From: CAYQMF01 sp964418595
GTDB taxonomy: Bacteria > Planctomycetota > UBA1135 > UBA2386
Length of the DNA stretch: 18,598 bases
Direction: 5' to 3'
Assembly (NCBI GenBank): GCA_964418595.1
Contig: CAYQMF010000127.1
Location: 1-18,598, forward strand
Shown: positions 1 to 7,746 of the stretch, in pieces
Position numbering within the stretch: the first letter of the stretch is position 1
Layout: each line of letters opens with the position of its first letter
The notes under the pieces: generated by a model
The model's database searches: none
What the model saw: only the letters and a program-made list of their open reading frames with translations
What the model was told of the DNA's origin: nothing
Position numbers and translations under genes: made by a program

Positions 1-535
1 CGGTCTTGCCGGTCGCGCGGTCGCCGATGATCAGCTCGCGCTGGCCACGACCGATTGGGATCATCGAGTCGATGGCCTTGATCCCGGTCTGCAGCGGCTC
101 GCGCACCGGCTGGCGCTCCGGCACCGTCGGCGACCGACCCTCGATCGGGCGGTAGTCCGACTCCGCGACCTGGATCGCGCCGCGGCCGTCGATGGCCTGA
201 CCGAGCGAGTCGACCACGCGGCCCAGCAGCTTGGGGCCGGTGGGCACCGAGATGATGCGGCCGGAGGTCTTGACCGTGTCGCCTTCCTTGACGAGGCGGT
301 CGCTGCCGAGGAGCACGCAGCCGACGTTGTCCTCTTCGAGGTTCAGGGCGATGCCCATGACCCCGTTCGGGAACTCGAGCATCTCGCTCATCATGCACTC
401 GTCGAGGCCGTGCACGCGGGCGACGCCGTCGCCGACCTGCAGCACCGTGCCGACGTTGCTCTTGCGAGTCTTCCCCGCGAAGTTGGCGATCTCGTCCTTC
501 AGGACGGCGGTGACTTCAGAGGCTTTCAGATCCAT
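1..535 (-). CDS. atpA: F1F0 ATP synthase subunit alpha (N-terminal part, truncated by window edge)
   Basis: Alpha subunit of the F1 head, the non-catalytic nucleotide-binding partner of beta. Only the first 178 residues of a protein normally about 500 long are present; the rest lies beyond base 1. The reading starts MDLKASEVTAVL, continues through the beta-barrel domain (GTVLQVGDGVARVHGL around residues 29-44) and the conserved KLLGRVVDSLGQ stretch, and ends inside the Walker A loop GDRATGKT, so the cut falls at the P-loop. The ATG at 533-535 has no recognisable Shine-Dalgarno upstream (CCTCCC precedes it). The gene is last in the visible part of the atp operon, 96 bases after atpH, an unusually wide gap in this operon; atpG, atpD and atpC would be expected further on. 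Identity is certain. Confidence 0.97.
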   Translation of the reverse strand, partial: MDLKASEVTAVLKDEIANFAGKTRKSNVGTVLQVGDGVARVHGLDECMMSEMLEFPNGVMGIALNLEEDNVGCVLLGSDRLVKEGDTVKTSGRIISVPTGPKLLGRVVDSLGQAIDGRGAIQVAESDYRPIEGRSPTVPERQPVREPLQTGIKAIDSMIPIGRGQRELIIGDRATGKT

Positions 536-631
536 GGGAGGCGCAGTGGTGGAATGCGGTGCGGGTGGAGAGCAGAGCGGACGAGCAGGGTTGTCTCGCG
601 ACCGCACCAGGGATGGGGCGGGACGAGGCGA

Positions 632-1174
632 TCAGTTCTTCGCGACGGGGGCCTGGAGCAGATGCCGGTGCAGTGCCTCCAGCTCGCCGAGGAGCGAGCC
701 GTCGTAGAGCGTGTTGCCGATGCGCACGCGCACACCGGCGATGACTTCGGGGTTGACCTCGGTGCGGATGACGACCCGCTTCTTGCTCAGCTTCGTGAGC
801 TGTGCGGCGAGGGCGTCGGCCTCCGCGGCCTCCAGGGGACGCGCCGTCTCGACGACCGCCTCGACCTCCCCCGCCTTGGCGCGGGCGAGCCGCCGCACCT
901 CGGCGGCCAGCTCCGGCAGGAGATCCTCGCGACGCCGGTGCAGGAGCACGGACGCGGTGTTGCGGGTCAGTTCGGAGCCGCCGGCGAGGGCGCGTTCGAC
1001 GACGCCGCGGAGTACGTCGCGCGGAGTCTGCGGGCTCGTCAGCCACGCCTTTCCCTCCGGCGTCGAGAACAGCAGGTGCACCTGGTCGAGATCGGCGAGG
1101 ACCTGCGCGGTGGACCCACGCGCCTCGGCGACGTCGAACAGGGCTGCGGCGTAGCGACGGGCCAGGAGTGACAT
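632..1174 (-). CDS. atpH: F1F0 ATP synthase subunit delta
   Basis: The delta subunit (OSCP homologue) sits on top of F1 and ties it to the peripheral stalk made by subunit b. It is 180 residues, the usual length. The N-terminal helical domain begins with LLARRYAAALFDVAEARG, the classic ARRYAxALF signature. The C-terminal signature VNPEVIAGVRVRIGN lies near residues 140-154, with a short helix after it. It starts at an ATG (1172-1174), 31 bases after the atpF stop, in the standard order F-H-A. No strong Shine-Dalgarno is seen. Confidence 0.95.
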   Translation of the reverse strand: MSLLARRYAAALFDVAEARGSTAQVLADLDQVHLLFSTPEGKAWLTSPQTPRDVLRGVVERALAGGSELTRNTASVLLHRRREDLLPELAAEVRRLARAKAGEVEAVVETARPLEAAEADALAAQLTKLSKKRVVIRTEVNPEVIAGVRVRIGNTLYDGSLLGELEALHRHLLQAPVAKN

Positions 1175-1205
1175 GTTCGGTTGGGTGGGGGCTTGGGTTG
1201 CGGGC

Positions 1206-1730
1206 CTAGTTGCCGGCGCCCTCGAGGAACGCCTGCACGACCTTGCGGTGTGCAGCGTCGTCGACGTCGCGGCGGAGCAGGCGCCCGGTGGACTGGATGG
1301 TCAGGTCGACGACCTCGCGGCGGATGTCGGTGAGCGCCTTCTGGCGCTCGGCGGCGATGTCCTCGCGCGCCTTCTTGAGCAGCCGGTCGGTCTCCTCCTT
1401 GGCCTTGGCACGCTCGTCCTGGGCCTGCATCTCCGCCCGCGCCATGGCCTCGTCGACCATGCGCTTGGCGTCGGCGCGGGCGCGCTCGAGCTCCACCTTG
1501 GCCGCCGCCACCTGCTCCTCCGCCCGCCGGCGCGCTTCGTCGGCCGCCTTGATCGAGCTCTCGACCTTGTCGTCGCGCTCGGCGAGGGCCTTGGTGATCG
1601 GGCCGAAGACGAACTTCCACATGAACGGCAGAGCGCCGAGGAAGATCGCCCACGTCCAGAAGGCCGCGCCCGGCGCGAACTCGAACGGGTTGAAGCCATC
1701 GCCAGAGGCGAGCAGCACGGGCAGGACCAT
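1206..1730 (-). CDS. atpF: F1F0 ATP synthase subunit b
   Basis: Membrane-anchored peripheral stalk subunit, 174 residues. One transmembrane helix lies at about residues 21-43 (GAAFWTWAIFLGALPFMW), followed by the typical GPITKALAERDDKV and then a long charged, Ala/Glu/Lys/Arg-rich helix to the C-terminus that forms the right-handed coiled coil. The ATG at 1728-1730 is chosen because the frame open further upstream would overlap the whole atpE C-terminus, while this start lies 4 bases after the atpE stop and begins just before the membrane helix. There is no separate Shine-Dalgarno, so translational coupling to atpE is likely. Only one b-type gene is present; there is no b' gene between atpE and atpH. 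Confidence 0.95.
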   Translation of the reverse strand: MVLPVLLASGDGFNPFEFAPGAAFWTWAIFLGALPFMWKFVFGPITKALAERDDKVESSIKAADEARRRAEEQVAAAKVELERARADAKRMVDEAMARAEMQAQDERAKAKEETDRLLKKAREDIAAERQKALTDIRREVVDLTIQSTGRLLRRDVDDAAHRKVVQAFLEGAGN

Positions 1731-1734
1731 CGGA

Positions 1735-1995
1735 TCAGCCCAGGAAGATGACGAGCACGCCGACGATCGCGGCGAACAGCGCGACGCCTTCGACCAGCAC
1801 CGCGAGCACAAGGCCCTGGGCTTTGATCACGTCGGCCGCTTCGGGCTGACGGGCGATGCCCTCGGCGCAGCCCGCGCCGATCTGGCCGACGCCGATGCCG
1901 GCGCCGATGACGGCGAGGCCGGCCGCGAGGCCGGCGCCGATGCCCTTGCCGATGTTGGGAGCGGCGTCGGCCGCGACGTTGAGGAGATCGAGCAT
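1735..1995 (-). CDS. atpE: F1F0 ATP synthase subunit c (proteolipid, proton type)
   Basis: The c-ring subunit, 86 residues, two transmembrane helices (about 20-43 and 58-84) joined by the polar loop ARQPEA (48-53). The ion-carrying carboxylate is Glu69 in LVEGVALF. Ligands of sodium-type rings such as Ilyobacter tartaricus are missing: the position of the helix-1 Gln is Val36 (the only Gln nearby, Gln38, is two residues on), and Glu69 is followed by Gly-Val rather than Ser-Thr. A proton-translocating ring is therefore inferred. It starts at the ATG at 1993-1995, 65 bases after atpB, and is followed 4 bases later by atpF. A long frame open upstream through the atpB region is a GC-rich shadow and is not used. 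Confidence 0.96.
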   Translation of the reverse strand: MLDLLNVAADAAPNIGKGIGAGLAAGLAVIGAGIGVGQIGAGCAEGIARQPEAADVIKAQGLVLAVLVEGVALFAAIVGVLVIFLG

Positions 1996-2060
1996 TTTCG
2001 GAATGTGTCCTTGCGAGACTTCTGCGGAGAGTTCGGGTCGAGACGGGACGGTCGGTTCGG

Positions 2061-3008
2061 TCAGTGCGACGGGTGCAGGACCTGGCCGACGAAGATGAGG
2101 CTGAGGTAGGTGAAGACGTACGCCTGCAGCAGCACGATGAAGCTCTCGAGGATCCCGACGAAGATCCCGAGCCCCAGCGACGGCAGCGCCGTGACGTAGG
2201 AGAGGGCGCCCATGCCGAGGAGCTTCGCGAACACGAAGATCATCCCGACGAACGAGTAGAGCACCATGTGGCCCGCGAGCAGGTTCGCGAACAGTCGCAT
2301 CATCAACGCGAACGGCTTGACGAACAGCGAGAGGATCTCGACCGGCGCCATGATCGGCAGCACGAACACGGGGACGCCGGGCGGCGCGACGAGGTGCTTC
2401 AGGAAGCCACCCAGCCCCTGCGCCTTGATCGCGAAGCCGATGATCATGATCAGCGTGAGCACGGCCAGCGCGCCGGTGACGAACACCGTCGCCATCGCCG
2501 TCACGCTGCCCGGGACGAGGCTCACGAGGTTCAGGAACGCGATGAAGAAGAAGAGGAAGATGAAGTACGGCGCGACCTGCTTGCCGTGCTCCTCCCCCAC
2601 CACCGGGTTGACCATCTCGTCGCGGATCCACAGGCACCAGCCGCGGAAGACGCGGAGGACCCAAGGAGTCCGCGCCGCGCCGAAGCTGAAGCGCACGCCG
2701 AGGAACAGCAGCGCCATCAGGATGACCGCGCCGAGCTGGTATAGGTTGACGTTGTAGAACGCCAGCAGTTCGTTGCGTGCGGGATCGGGCGAGAGCGACG
2801 GCGTCCAGACCTTGTGCGGGACGAGGTGCTCGTACTGCTTCACGAAGAACGCCGCGTCCGGCATGTCCGCGGTCTTCAGATCGCCGTGCGCACCGGCGCT
2901 CTCCTGCGCCGCCGCGCCCTCGAGAGGAGCAGACGTACCGTGACCCTGTGCTCGGAGGCCGACGAGCAGCAAGGGGATCAGCGCGAGAATCCTGACGAGG
3001 TGCAGCAA
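2061..3008 (-). CDS. atpB: F1F0 ATP synthase subunit a
   Basis: Stator membrane subunit that forms the proton half-channels against the c-ring; 315 residues, longer than the roughly 270 of Escherichia coli. The essential arginine is Arg238 in KPFALMMRLFANLLAGH, and the last helix carries ESFIVLLQAYVF, with Glu288 and Gln295 matching the conserved channel residues. The start is a TTG (3006-3008) preceded by TAGGGAG at good Shine-Dalgarno spacing; the next in-frame Met is residue 48. The first 20 residues (LVRILALIPLLLVGLRAQG) look like a cleavable signal peptide, followed by a hydrophilic extension of about 60 residues before the first core helix. The gene lies 9 bases after the AtpI-like gene. 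Confidence 0.95.
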   Translation of the reverse strand: MLHLVRILALIPLLLVGLRAQGHGTSAPLEGAAAQESAGAHGDLKTADMPDAAFFVKQYEHLVPHKVWTPSLSPDPARNELLAFYNVNLYQLGAVILMALLFLGVRFSFGAARTPWVLRVFRGWCLWIRDEMVNPVVGEEHGKQVAPYFIFLFFFIAFLNLVSLVPGSVTAMATVFVTGALAVLTLIMIIGFAIKAQGLGGFLKHLVAPPGVPVFVLPIMAPVEILSLFVKPFALMMRLFANLLAGHMVLYSFVGMIFVFAKLLGMGALSYVTALPSLGLGIFVGILESFIVLLQAYVFTYLSLIFVGQVLHPSH

Positions 3009-3017
3009 TGGAACTCC

Positions 3018-3455
3018 CTACTCGGTTCGCTCCGCGTCGCGTGAGGCCGTCTTGCCAGACCGGACCGCGCGCGACATCACCCCGGCGCTCGCGATGCGCA
3101 TCACGAGGGCCGAGGCGGCGAAGGCTAGCCCAAAGGATGCGGCTGCCAAGAATTTCGTCCGGACCAAAAACAGCACCGCGGTGAGGCCCGCGCCCAGCAC
3201 CAGCAATAGGGCGAAGTCGGCGGTGACGGCGATCATCATCCCGCGCGCCGAGTGGGGCGATCGGTCGAGGAGCGCGCGGGCGAACAGGTGGTTGCCGATG
3301 GTGGCGGCAACCAGGGCCACGCCCACCCCCAGCCACACGAATGCGGCGCCGCCGTCTGGAACGAGGCCCGTCGCCGTCACGATCCCGGCGATGCCGCACA
3401 CGATCAGGCCGACGCCCAGGGTCGTGCGCAGGGTCAGGTCGCGCGGCCGGATCAT
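3018..3455 (-). CDS. Four-helix membrane protein in the atp operon (AtpI-like, unassigned)
   Basis: A 145-residue, very hydrophobic protein with four predicted transmembrane helices at about 12-30, 37-58, 72-97 and 101-121 and a basic, charged tail (SGKTASRDAERTE). No motif identifies it with confidence. Its topology, size and place between atpZ and atpB match the position of AtpI-family proteins (ATP synthase protein I), which are thought to help assemble the c-ring; that assignment is from context. Its ATG (3453-3455) overlaps the stop of the upstream gene as ATGA, a 4-base overlap, so it is almost certainly cotranslated with atpZ. The stop is 9 bases before the atpB start. Confidence 0.75.
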   Translation of the reverse strand: MIRPRDLTLRTTLGVGLIVCGIAGIVTATGLVPDGGAAFVWLGVGVALVAATIGNHLFARALLDRSPHSARGMMIAVTADFALLLVLGAGLTAVLFLVRTKFLAAASFGLAFAASALVMRIASAGVMSRAVRSGKTASRDAERTE

Positions 3456-3745
3456 GCTTCCGGTCCCGCCGGATCCGGCGGGTCATTCGGCTTCTTGGCC
3501 TTGGGAGTCGAGCCATCCGGCGGCGCACGCTTGCCGAACGGCAACATCCCCGGCGCGAGCCGCGCCAAAAGATGCAACATCCCCCCGGTCGCGCCGAGCA
3601 GGAACCCGAGGATCAGGAACACAGCGCGCGTCCCCAGCTGCTCGTCGAGCCACCACCCCCCGAGCGTGAAGAGGGCCACGGCGACCGCGAAGGTCAGCGA
3701 CGCCGCAAGGGCGTTGGCGCCCATGTCCTGGCTGTTTGCGCGCAT
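3452..3745 (-). CDS. atpZ: AtpZ/AtpI-type ATP synthase accessory protein
   Basis: A 97-residue protein with two transmembrane helices (about 11-31 and 39-60): ALAASLTFAVAVALFTLGGW, then WLDEQLGT, then VFLILGFLLGATGGMLHL. This hairpin with GxWLDxxLGT between the helices is typical of the AtpZ/AtpI family (putative F0F1-ATPase accessory subunit) encoded at the head of atp operons. The tail is Pro/Lys-rich and cytoplasmic. The start is the ATG at 3743-3745; an internal ATG at 3722-3724 (Met8) has a slightly better Shine-Dalgarno (CCAGGAC) and is a real alternative. It is the first gene of the operon, downstream of the promoter at 3778-3806. Confidence 0.8.
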   Translation of the reverse strand: MRANSQDMGANALAASLTFAVAVALFTLGGWWLDEQLGTRAVFLILGFLLGATGGMLHLLARLAPGMLPFGKRAPPDGSTPKAKKPNDPPDPAGPEA

Positions 3746-3777
3746 GAGGGGAGCGCGCGACGCGCGCGAGCGGCGCG

Positions 3778-3806
3778 ACCATAGGGAGCGCGACAGGGTC
3801 GGGCAA
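3778..3806 (-). promoter_or_regulatory. Sigma-70-type promoter of the atp operon
   Basis: On the minus strand TTGCCC (3806-3801) and TATGGT (3783-3778) are separated by exactly 17 bases, a good match to the housekeeping -35/-10 pattern. Transcription would begin near 3771, about 25 bases before the first atpZ ATG. This is the only promoter-like pair seen in the gap between the divergent atp operon and the secreted-protein gene. Confidence 0.55.
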
Positions 3807-3887
3807 GCAAGCCATCGCGAAGGAGATCTCGAACCCGGGTGTCACCGCGGCGCGGGGTCGGGCCACAGGGGGCTGGCTTTGACCCAC

Positions 3888-3893
3888 AGGAGA
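3888..3893 (+). promoter_or_regulatory. Strong ribosome binding site deciding the start at 3899
   Basis: AGGAGA lies 5 bases before the ATG at 3899-3901. The frame is open 20 codons further upstream, but only this ATG has a Shine-Dalgarno and puts a signal peptide at the N-terminus. Confidence 0.7.
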
Positions 3894-3898
3894 CCTTC

Positions 3899-4981
3899 AT
3901 GCCACGCCACGACTTCATCACCATCCCCACGATCACGTTCGCCTTCCTCCTCGCATCGACCTCGGCCCAGGCCCCGATCTCGCCCGCCGACCGCGCGGGC
4001 CTCGAGGGCAGCAGCAGCACCAGCTACCCGCTGGGCCGCGCCAGCATGCGCCTCCAGCAACTCATCGGCGACCTTCCGGCGCGCTCGTCGACGCTGCAGG
4101 GGCACGCCTACCGTCGCGACGCCATCACCGTGCGGGGCGTCGTCGCCGGCTTTCGCGCGCAGGTTTCGGTGCTCGCGTCGATCTCGCCGCGCACCCCGGA
4201 TACGGCGTCGGCGACCTTCGCCGACAACCACGGCGCGCAGGTCCATTCCGCGCTGACATCCACGTGGCTGTCGTTCCCCGCGACCGATCGGCCGCCCGTC
4301 GAGCCGGCCGCGTCGTTCGAGCTTCGCGTCCCGTGGGCAGCGCCCATGCCCTGGGCGGGCAACGGCGTGCTGTGCCTCGAGACCGTCGTGCACGGCAACG
4401 ACGTGGGTGGCCAGACGAACCGCAACTTCACCTCGTACCAGGATGCGCACGAACTCGCGCTCACCACGTCGCGGCAGCCGGGCTTCCGCTTCGGCGACGG
4501 CTGCGCGTTCCCGGGGGTGACGGCGAAGGCCTACGCGTCGTTCGACCTCGCCCGCACGACGACCGGCATCCACGTCGAAGTCGCGGTCCGCAACGGCGCC
4601 CCCACCGATGGCAACGGCCAGGGGTTCAACGTCCTCATGCTCGGCCCCGGCGTCACGCCCTGGGCGTGGCCTCCGCGCCCCGAATGCACCGTCTTCGTGC
4701 CGCCGGTGGCCACCGACATGCTCGGGGTCAGCGACAGCCGCGGCCAGTTGGATGTGACGCTCGCGAACTACGGGACCCTGCCGCCGGGCCGGATCCTGTA
4801 CGGCCAGGTCCTCTCCTTGCATCCGGTGAGCGGCCTCGGCGCACTGACCGACGTGTCGCGGCTCACCGCGCCCGGGTCGCTGCCCTCGCGCATCCAGCAC
4901 GCGCGCATCGCCAACGCCGACGACGCCTCAGCCCTCACCGGCACGGTCTCGTTCGCGGTCCCGGTCACCGAGCTGTTCTGA
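3899..4981 (+). CDS. Secreted protein of unknown function, planctomycete-style
   Basis: A 360-residue exported protein. Residues 1-25 form a signal peptide (hydrophobic ITIPTITFAFLLASTSAQA, cleavage likely after AQA). After it, LGRASMRLQQLIGDLP and ITVRGVVAGFRAQVSVLAS begin a beta-rich domain to about residue 190. The second half has only three cysteines in all (C159, C202, C263) and a segment GPGVTPWAWPPRPECTVFV, then GQLDVTLANYGTLPPGRILYGQVLSLHPVSG (residues 282-312, given here as landmarks). That arrangement resembles C-terminal domains seen in many secreted proteins of Planctomycetota; this is recollection, not a search. No catalytic motif was recognised and no sorting tail is evident. 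It stands alone, with hairpins after it. Confidence 0.8.
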   Translation: MPRHDFITIPTITFAFLLASTSAQAPISPADRAGLEGSSSTSYPLGRASMRLQQLIGDLPARSSTLQGHAYRRDAITVRGVVAGFRAQVSVLASISPRTPDTASATFADNHGAQVHSALTSTWLSFPATDRPPVEPAASFELRVPWAAPMPWAGNGVLCLETVVHGNDVGGQTNRNFTSYQDAHELALTTSRQPGFRFGDGCAFPGVTAKAYASFDLARTTTGIHVEVAVRNGAPTDGNGQGFNVLMLGPGVTPWAWPPRPECTVFVPPVATDMLGVSDSRGQLDVTLANYGTLPPGRILYGQVLSLHPVSGLGALTDVSRLTAPGSLPSRIQHARIANADDASALTGTVSFAVPVTELF

Positions 4982-4987
4982 GCACGC

Positions 4988-5006
4988 TTGCCCGCTCCGC
5001 GGGCAA
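4988..5006 (+). terminator. Hairpin downstream of the secreted-protein gene
   Basis: TTGCCCGC and GCGGGCAA form a perfect 8-bp stem with a 3-base loop (TCC), starting 6 bases after the stop codon. There is no run of T after it, so it is a transcript end or 3' stabilising hairpin rather than a classical intrinsic terminator. Confidence 0.4.
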
Positions 5007-5025
5007 CCCTGCACAGGACCACGCC

Positions 5026-5042
5026 GCCGGCCTGCGGCCGGC
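5026..5042 (+). terminator. Second hairpin between the secreted-protein gene and hslU
   Basis: GCCGGCC and GGCCGGC form a 7-bp stem with a 3-base loop (TGC), 20 bases after the first hairpin. No T-tract follows. The tandem arrangement supports a transcription boundary before hslU, but GC-rich DNA forms such stems easily. Confidence 0.3.
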
Positions 5043-5076
5043 CGCTTGGGTTCTGAAGCCGCGCGCCGGGCTCGCT

Positions 5077-5105
5077 GTTCCCCTGGGGCGGCACCCGCCT
5101 ATCCT
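5077..5105 (+). promoter_or_regulatory. Possible hslU promoter with a very short leader
   Basis: TATCCT (5100-5105) is a fair -10 element; a weak -35 (GTTCCC, 5077-5082) lies 17 bases before it. Transcription would start about 5 bases before the hslU ATG, and no Shine-Dalgarno is present, so the message could be nearly leaderless. The -35 match is poor. Confidence 0.25.
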
Positions 5106-5116
5106 GCCGCCCCTCC

Positions 5117-6535
<1,419 letters not shown>

Positions 6536-6622
6536 TCGGACCGGCCTTCGCTCGGACGGCCCGGGTATCGTCTCCGCCTTGCCCGCGCGGGCGCGTGCAG
6601 ACTCGCCTTCGCGAAACGCGTT

Positions 6623-6651
6623 GGAACCATTCGCATCGAAGTCCCTATCAG
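6623..6651 (+). promoter_or_regulatory. Candidate ECF-type promoter before the sigma factor gene
   Basis: GGAACC (6623-6628) and TATCAG (6646-6651) are separated by 17 bases, upstream of the GTG at 6683. GGAACC is the usual -35 core of ECF sigma promoters, which suggests autoregulation, common for ECF sigma genes. The -10 could also be read as a sigma-70 element (TTGGAA then TATCAG, spacer 19). No second copy of the motif was noticed before other genes here. Confidence 0.35.
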
Positions 6652-6682
6652 GGCCCGACGTCAGGGCTGCCCGGCCGGATCA

Positions 6683-7264
6683 GTGAACGACATCGACCTC
6701 GACTTGGTGCGACGCGCACAGGATGGTGACCAGGCCGCCTGCCGCGCCCTCGTCGAGGCACTCCACCGTCCGGTCCTCGCCACCATCCACCGCTTCCTCG
6801 GCGGCCACTTCCGGCACGAGGTCGAGGACATCGCGCAGGAGGTGTTCCTCAAGATCTTCCGCTCCCTGCACCGCTTCGAGCCCGAGCGCGGCGTCAAGTT
6901 CACCACCTGGACCTACACCTTCGTACGCAACCACTGCTTCGACACGCTGAAGAAGCGGCGCGTGTCGACGTGGTCCCTGACCTCCAAGGACGACGATGCG
7001 CAGATCGAAGTGCCCGATCCGGCAACCCCTGCGCCGGACTCCGCGCTCGCCAACCAGGAGATCGGCACCAAGATCGAGGCCGCGCTGCAATCGCTCAACG
7101 AACACCAGCGCATGGTCTTCATCCTGCGCGAGTACCAAGGTCTCGACTACGCGGCCATCGCCGCGGCCCTCGACGTCTCCGAAGGCACCGTCAAGTCCCG
7201 CCTGCATCGCGCCAAGGAGGCCATGCGCCAACACCTCGAACCCTTCCTCCGGGCAGGTGCCTGA
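6683..7264 (+). CDS. ECF-family RNA polymerase sigma factor
   Basis: A 193-residue group 4 (extracytoplasmic function) sigma factor that directs RNA polymerase to alternative promoters. Region 2 spans about residues 18-93, with VEDIAQEVFLKIFRSLHRF (47-65, core binding) and FTTWTYTFVRNHCFDTLKKR (73-92, -10 recognition). After a linker, region 4 spans about 130-187 with LNEHQRMVFILREYQGLDY and the helix-turn-helix VSEGTVKSRLHRAKEAM (165-181, -35 recognition). There is no N-terminal or C-terminal extension. It starts at a GTG (6683-6685) with no clear Shine-Dalgarno. The next gene begins 1 base after its stop and is a probable anti-sigma factor, so signal release from the membrane is the likely control. 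Target genes cannot be read from this window. Confidence 0.9.
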   Translation: MNDIDLDLVRRAQDGDQAACRALVEALHRPVLATIHRFLGGHFRHEVEDIAQEVFLKIFRSLHRFEPERGVKFTTWTYTFVRNHCFDTLKKRRVSTWSLTSKDDDAQIEVPDPATPAPDSALANQEIGTKIEAALQSLNEHQRMVFILREYQGLDYAAIAAALDVSEGTVKSRLHRAKEAMRQHLEPFLRAGA

Positions 7265-7265
7265 C

Positions 7266-7730
7266 ATGAGCGACACCCGACACGAGCCCGACGACGAAGA
7301 CTGGCCCGAAGGTGCCGCGCCCGACGAAGCGTTCATCGACGCCACGCTCGGGCGCATCCTGAACGACCCGGACGTCAAGCTCAGCATCCTGCTGTCGTCG
7401 TATCGGGTCCCCGACCCGTCGGCGGACTTCGTCGCGCGCACGCTCGCCCGCGTTGCCGTGCCGGCGGCGGCGCCCGTCCGCGCCCCCGCGCGCTGGCCTC
7501 TCCTCCTCGCTGCGGCCGGCCTCGCGCTCGCGGCGGGTCTTTGGTTCCAGCGCCCGCCTGCGGACCCGCCCTCCTTCGCGCCGAACGCCACGGCTTCGTT
7601 CGCCACGGGTCTCGGTCGCCATGCGGCGCTCCAGCCGCACGGGGACACGCCGCCGCTCGACGGCTTCTTCCTCGCGGTGTCGTTCGTGGACAACGACGGC
7701 GCCGTCCTCCTCGCCGGAGGGCCCCGCTGA
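7266..7730 (+). CDS. Small single-span membrane protein, probable anti-sigma factor
   Basis: A 154-residue protein starting at the ATG 1 base after the sigma factor stop. The N-terminal 75 residues are soluble and acidic (DTRHEPDDEDWPEGAAPDE) with a helix around LSILLSSYRVPDPSADFVAR. One transmembrane helix lies at about 77-94 (WPLLLAAAGLALAAGLWF), and a Pro-rich segment of about 55 residues would be outside. This layout (cytoplasmic domain, single span, short external part, gene fused in operon with an ECF sigma) is that of membrane anti-sigma factors. There is no cysteine at all, so it is not a zinc-binding ZAS type with HxxxCxxC. The function is inferred from context only. Confidence 0.7.
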   Translation: MSDTRHEPDDEDWPEGAAPDEAFIDATLGRILNDPDVKLSILLSSYRVPDPSADFVARTLARVAVPAAAPVRAPARWPLLLAAAGLALAAGLWFQRPPADPPSFAPNATASFATGLGRHAALQPHGDTPPLDGFFLAVSFVDNDGAVLLAGGPR

Positions 7731-7746
7731 TGGAGGCCAGCCGCCG

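Noticed and set aside
1731..1811. An in-frame upstream extension of atpF by 27 codons
   Set aside because: It would overlap the atpE C-terminus and gives a Ser/Cys-rich leader unlike any b subunit.
1735..3528. A 597-codon open frame on the minus strand ending in atpE
   Set aside because: Its last 86 codons are atpE, but the remainder is Arg/Pro-rich shadow translation of atpB and the AtpI-like gene in another frame.
6581..6592. The perfect palindrome GCCCGCGCGGGC between hslU and the sigma gene
   Set aside because: It has no loop or T-tract, and such palindromes are common by chance in DNA of this composition; it could still be an operator, but nothing supports that.
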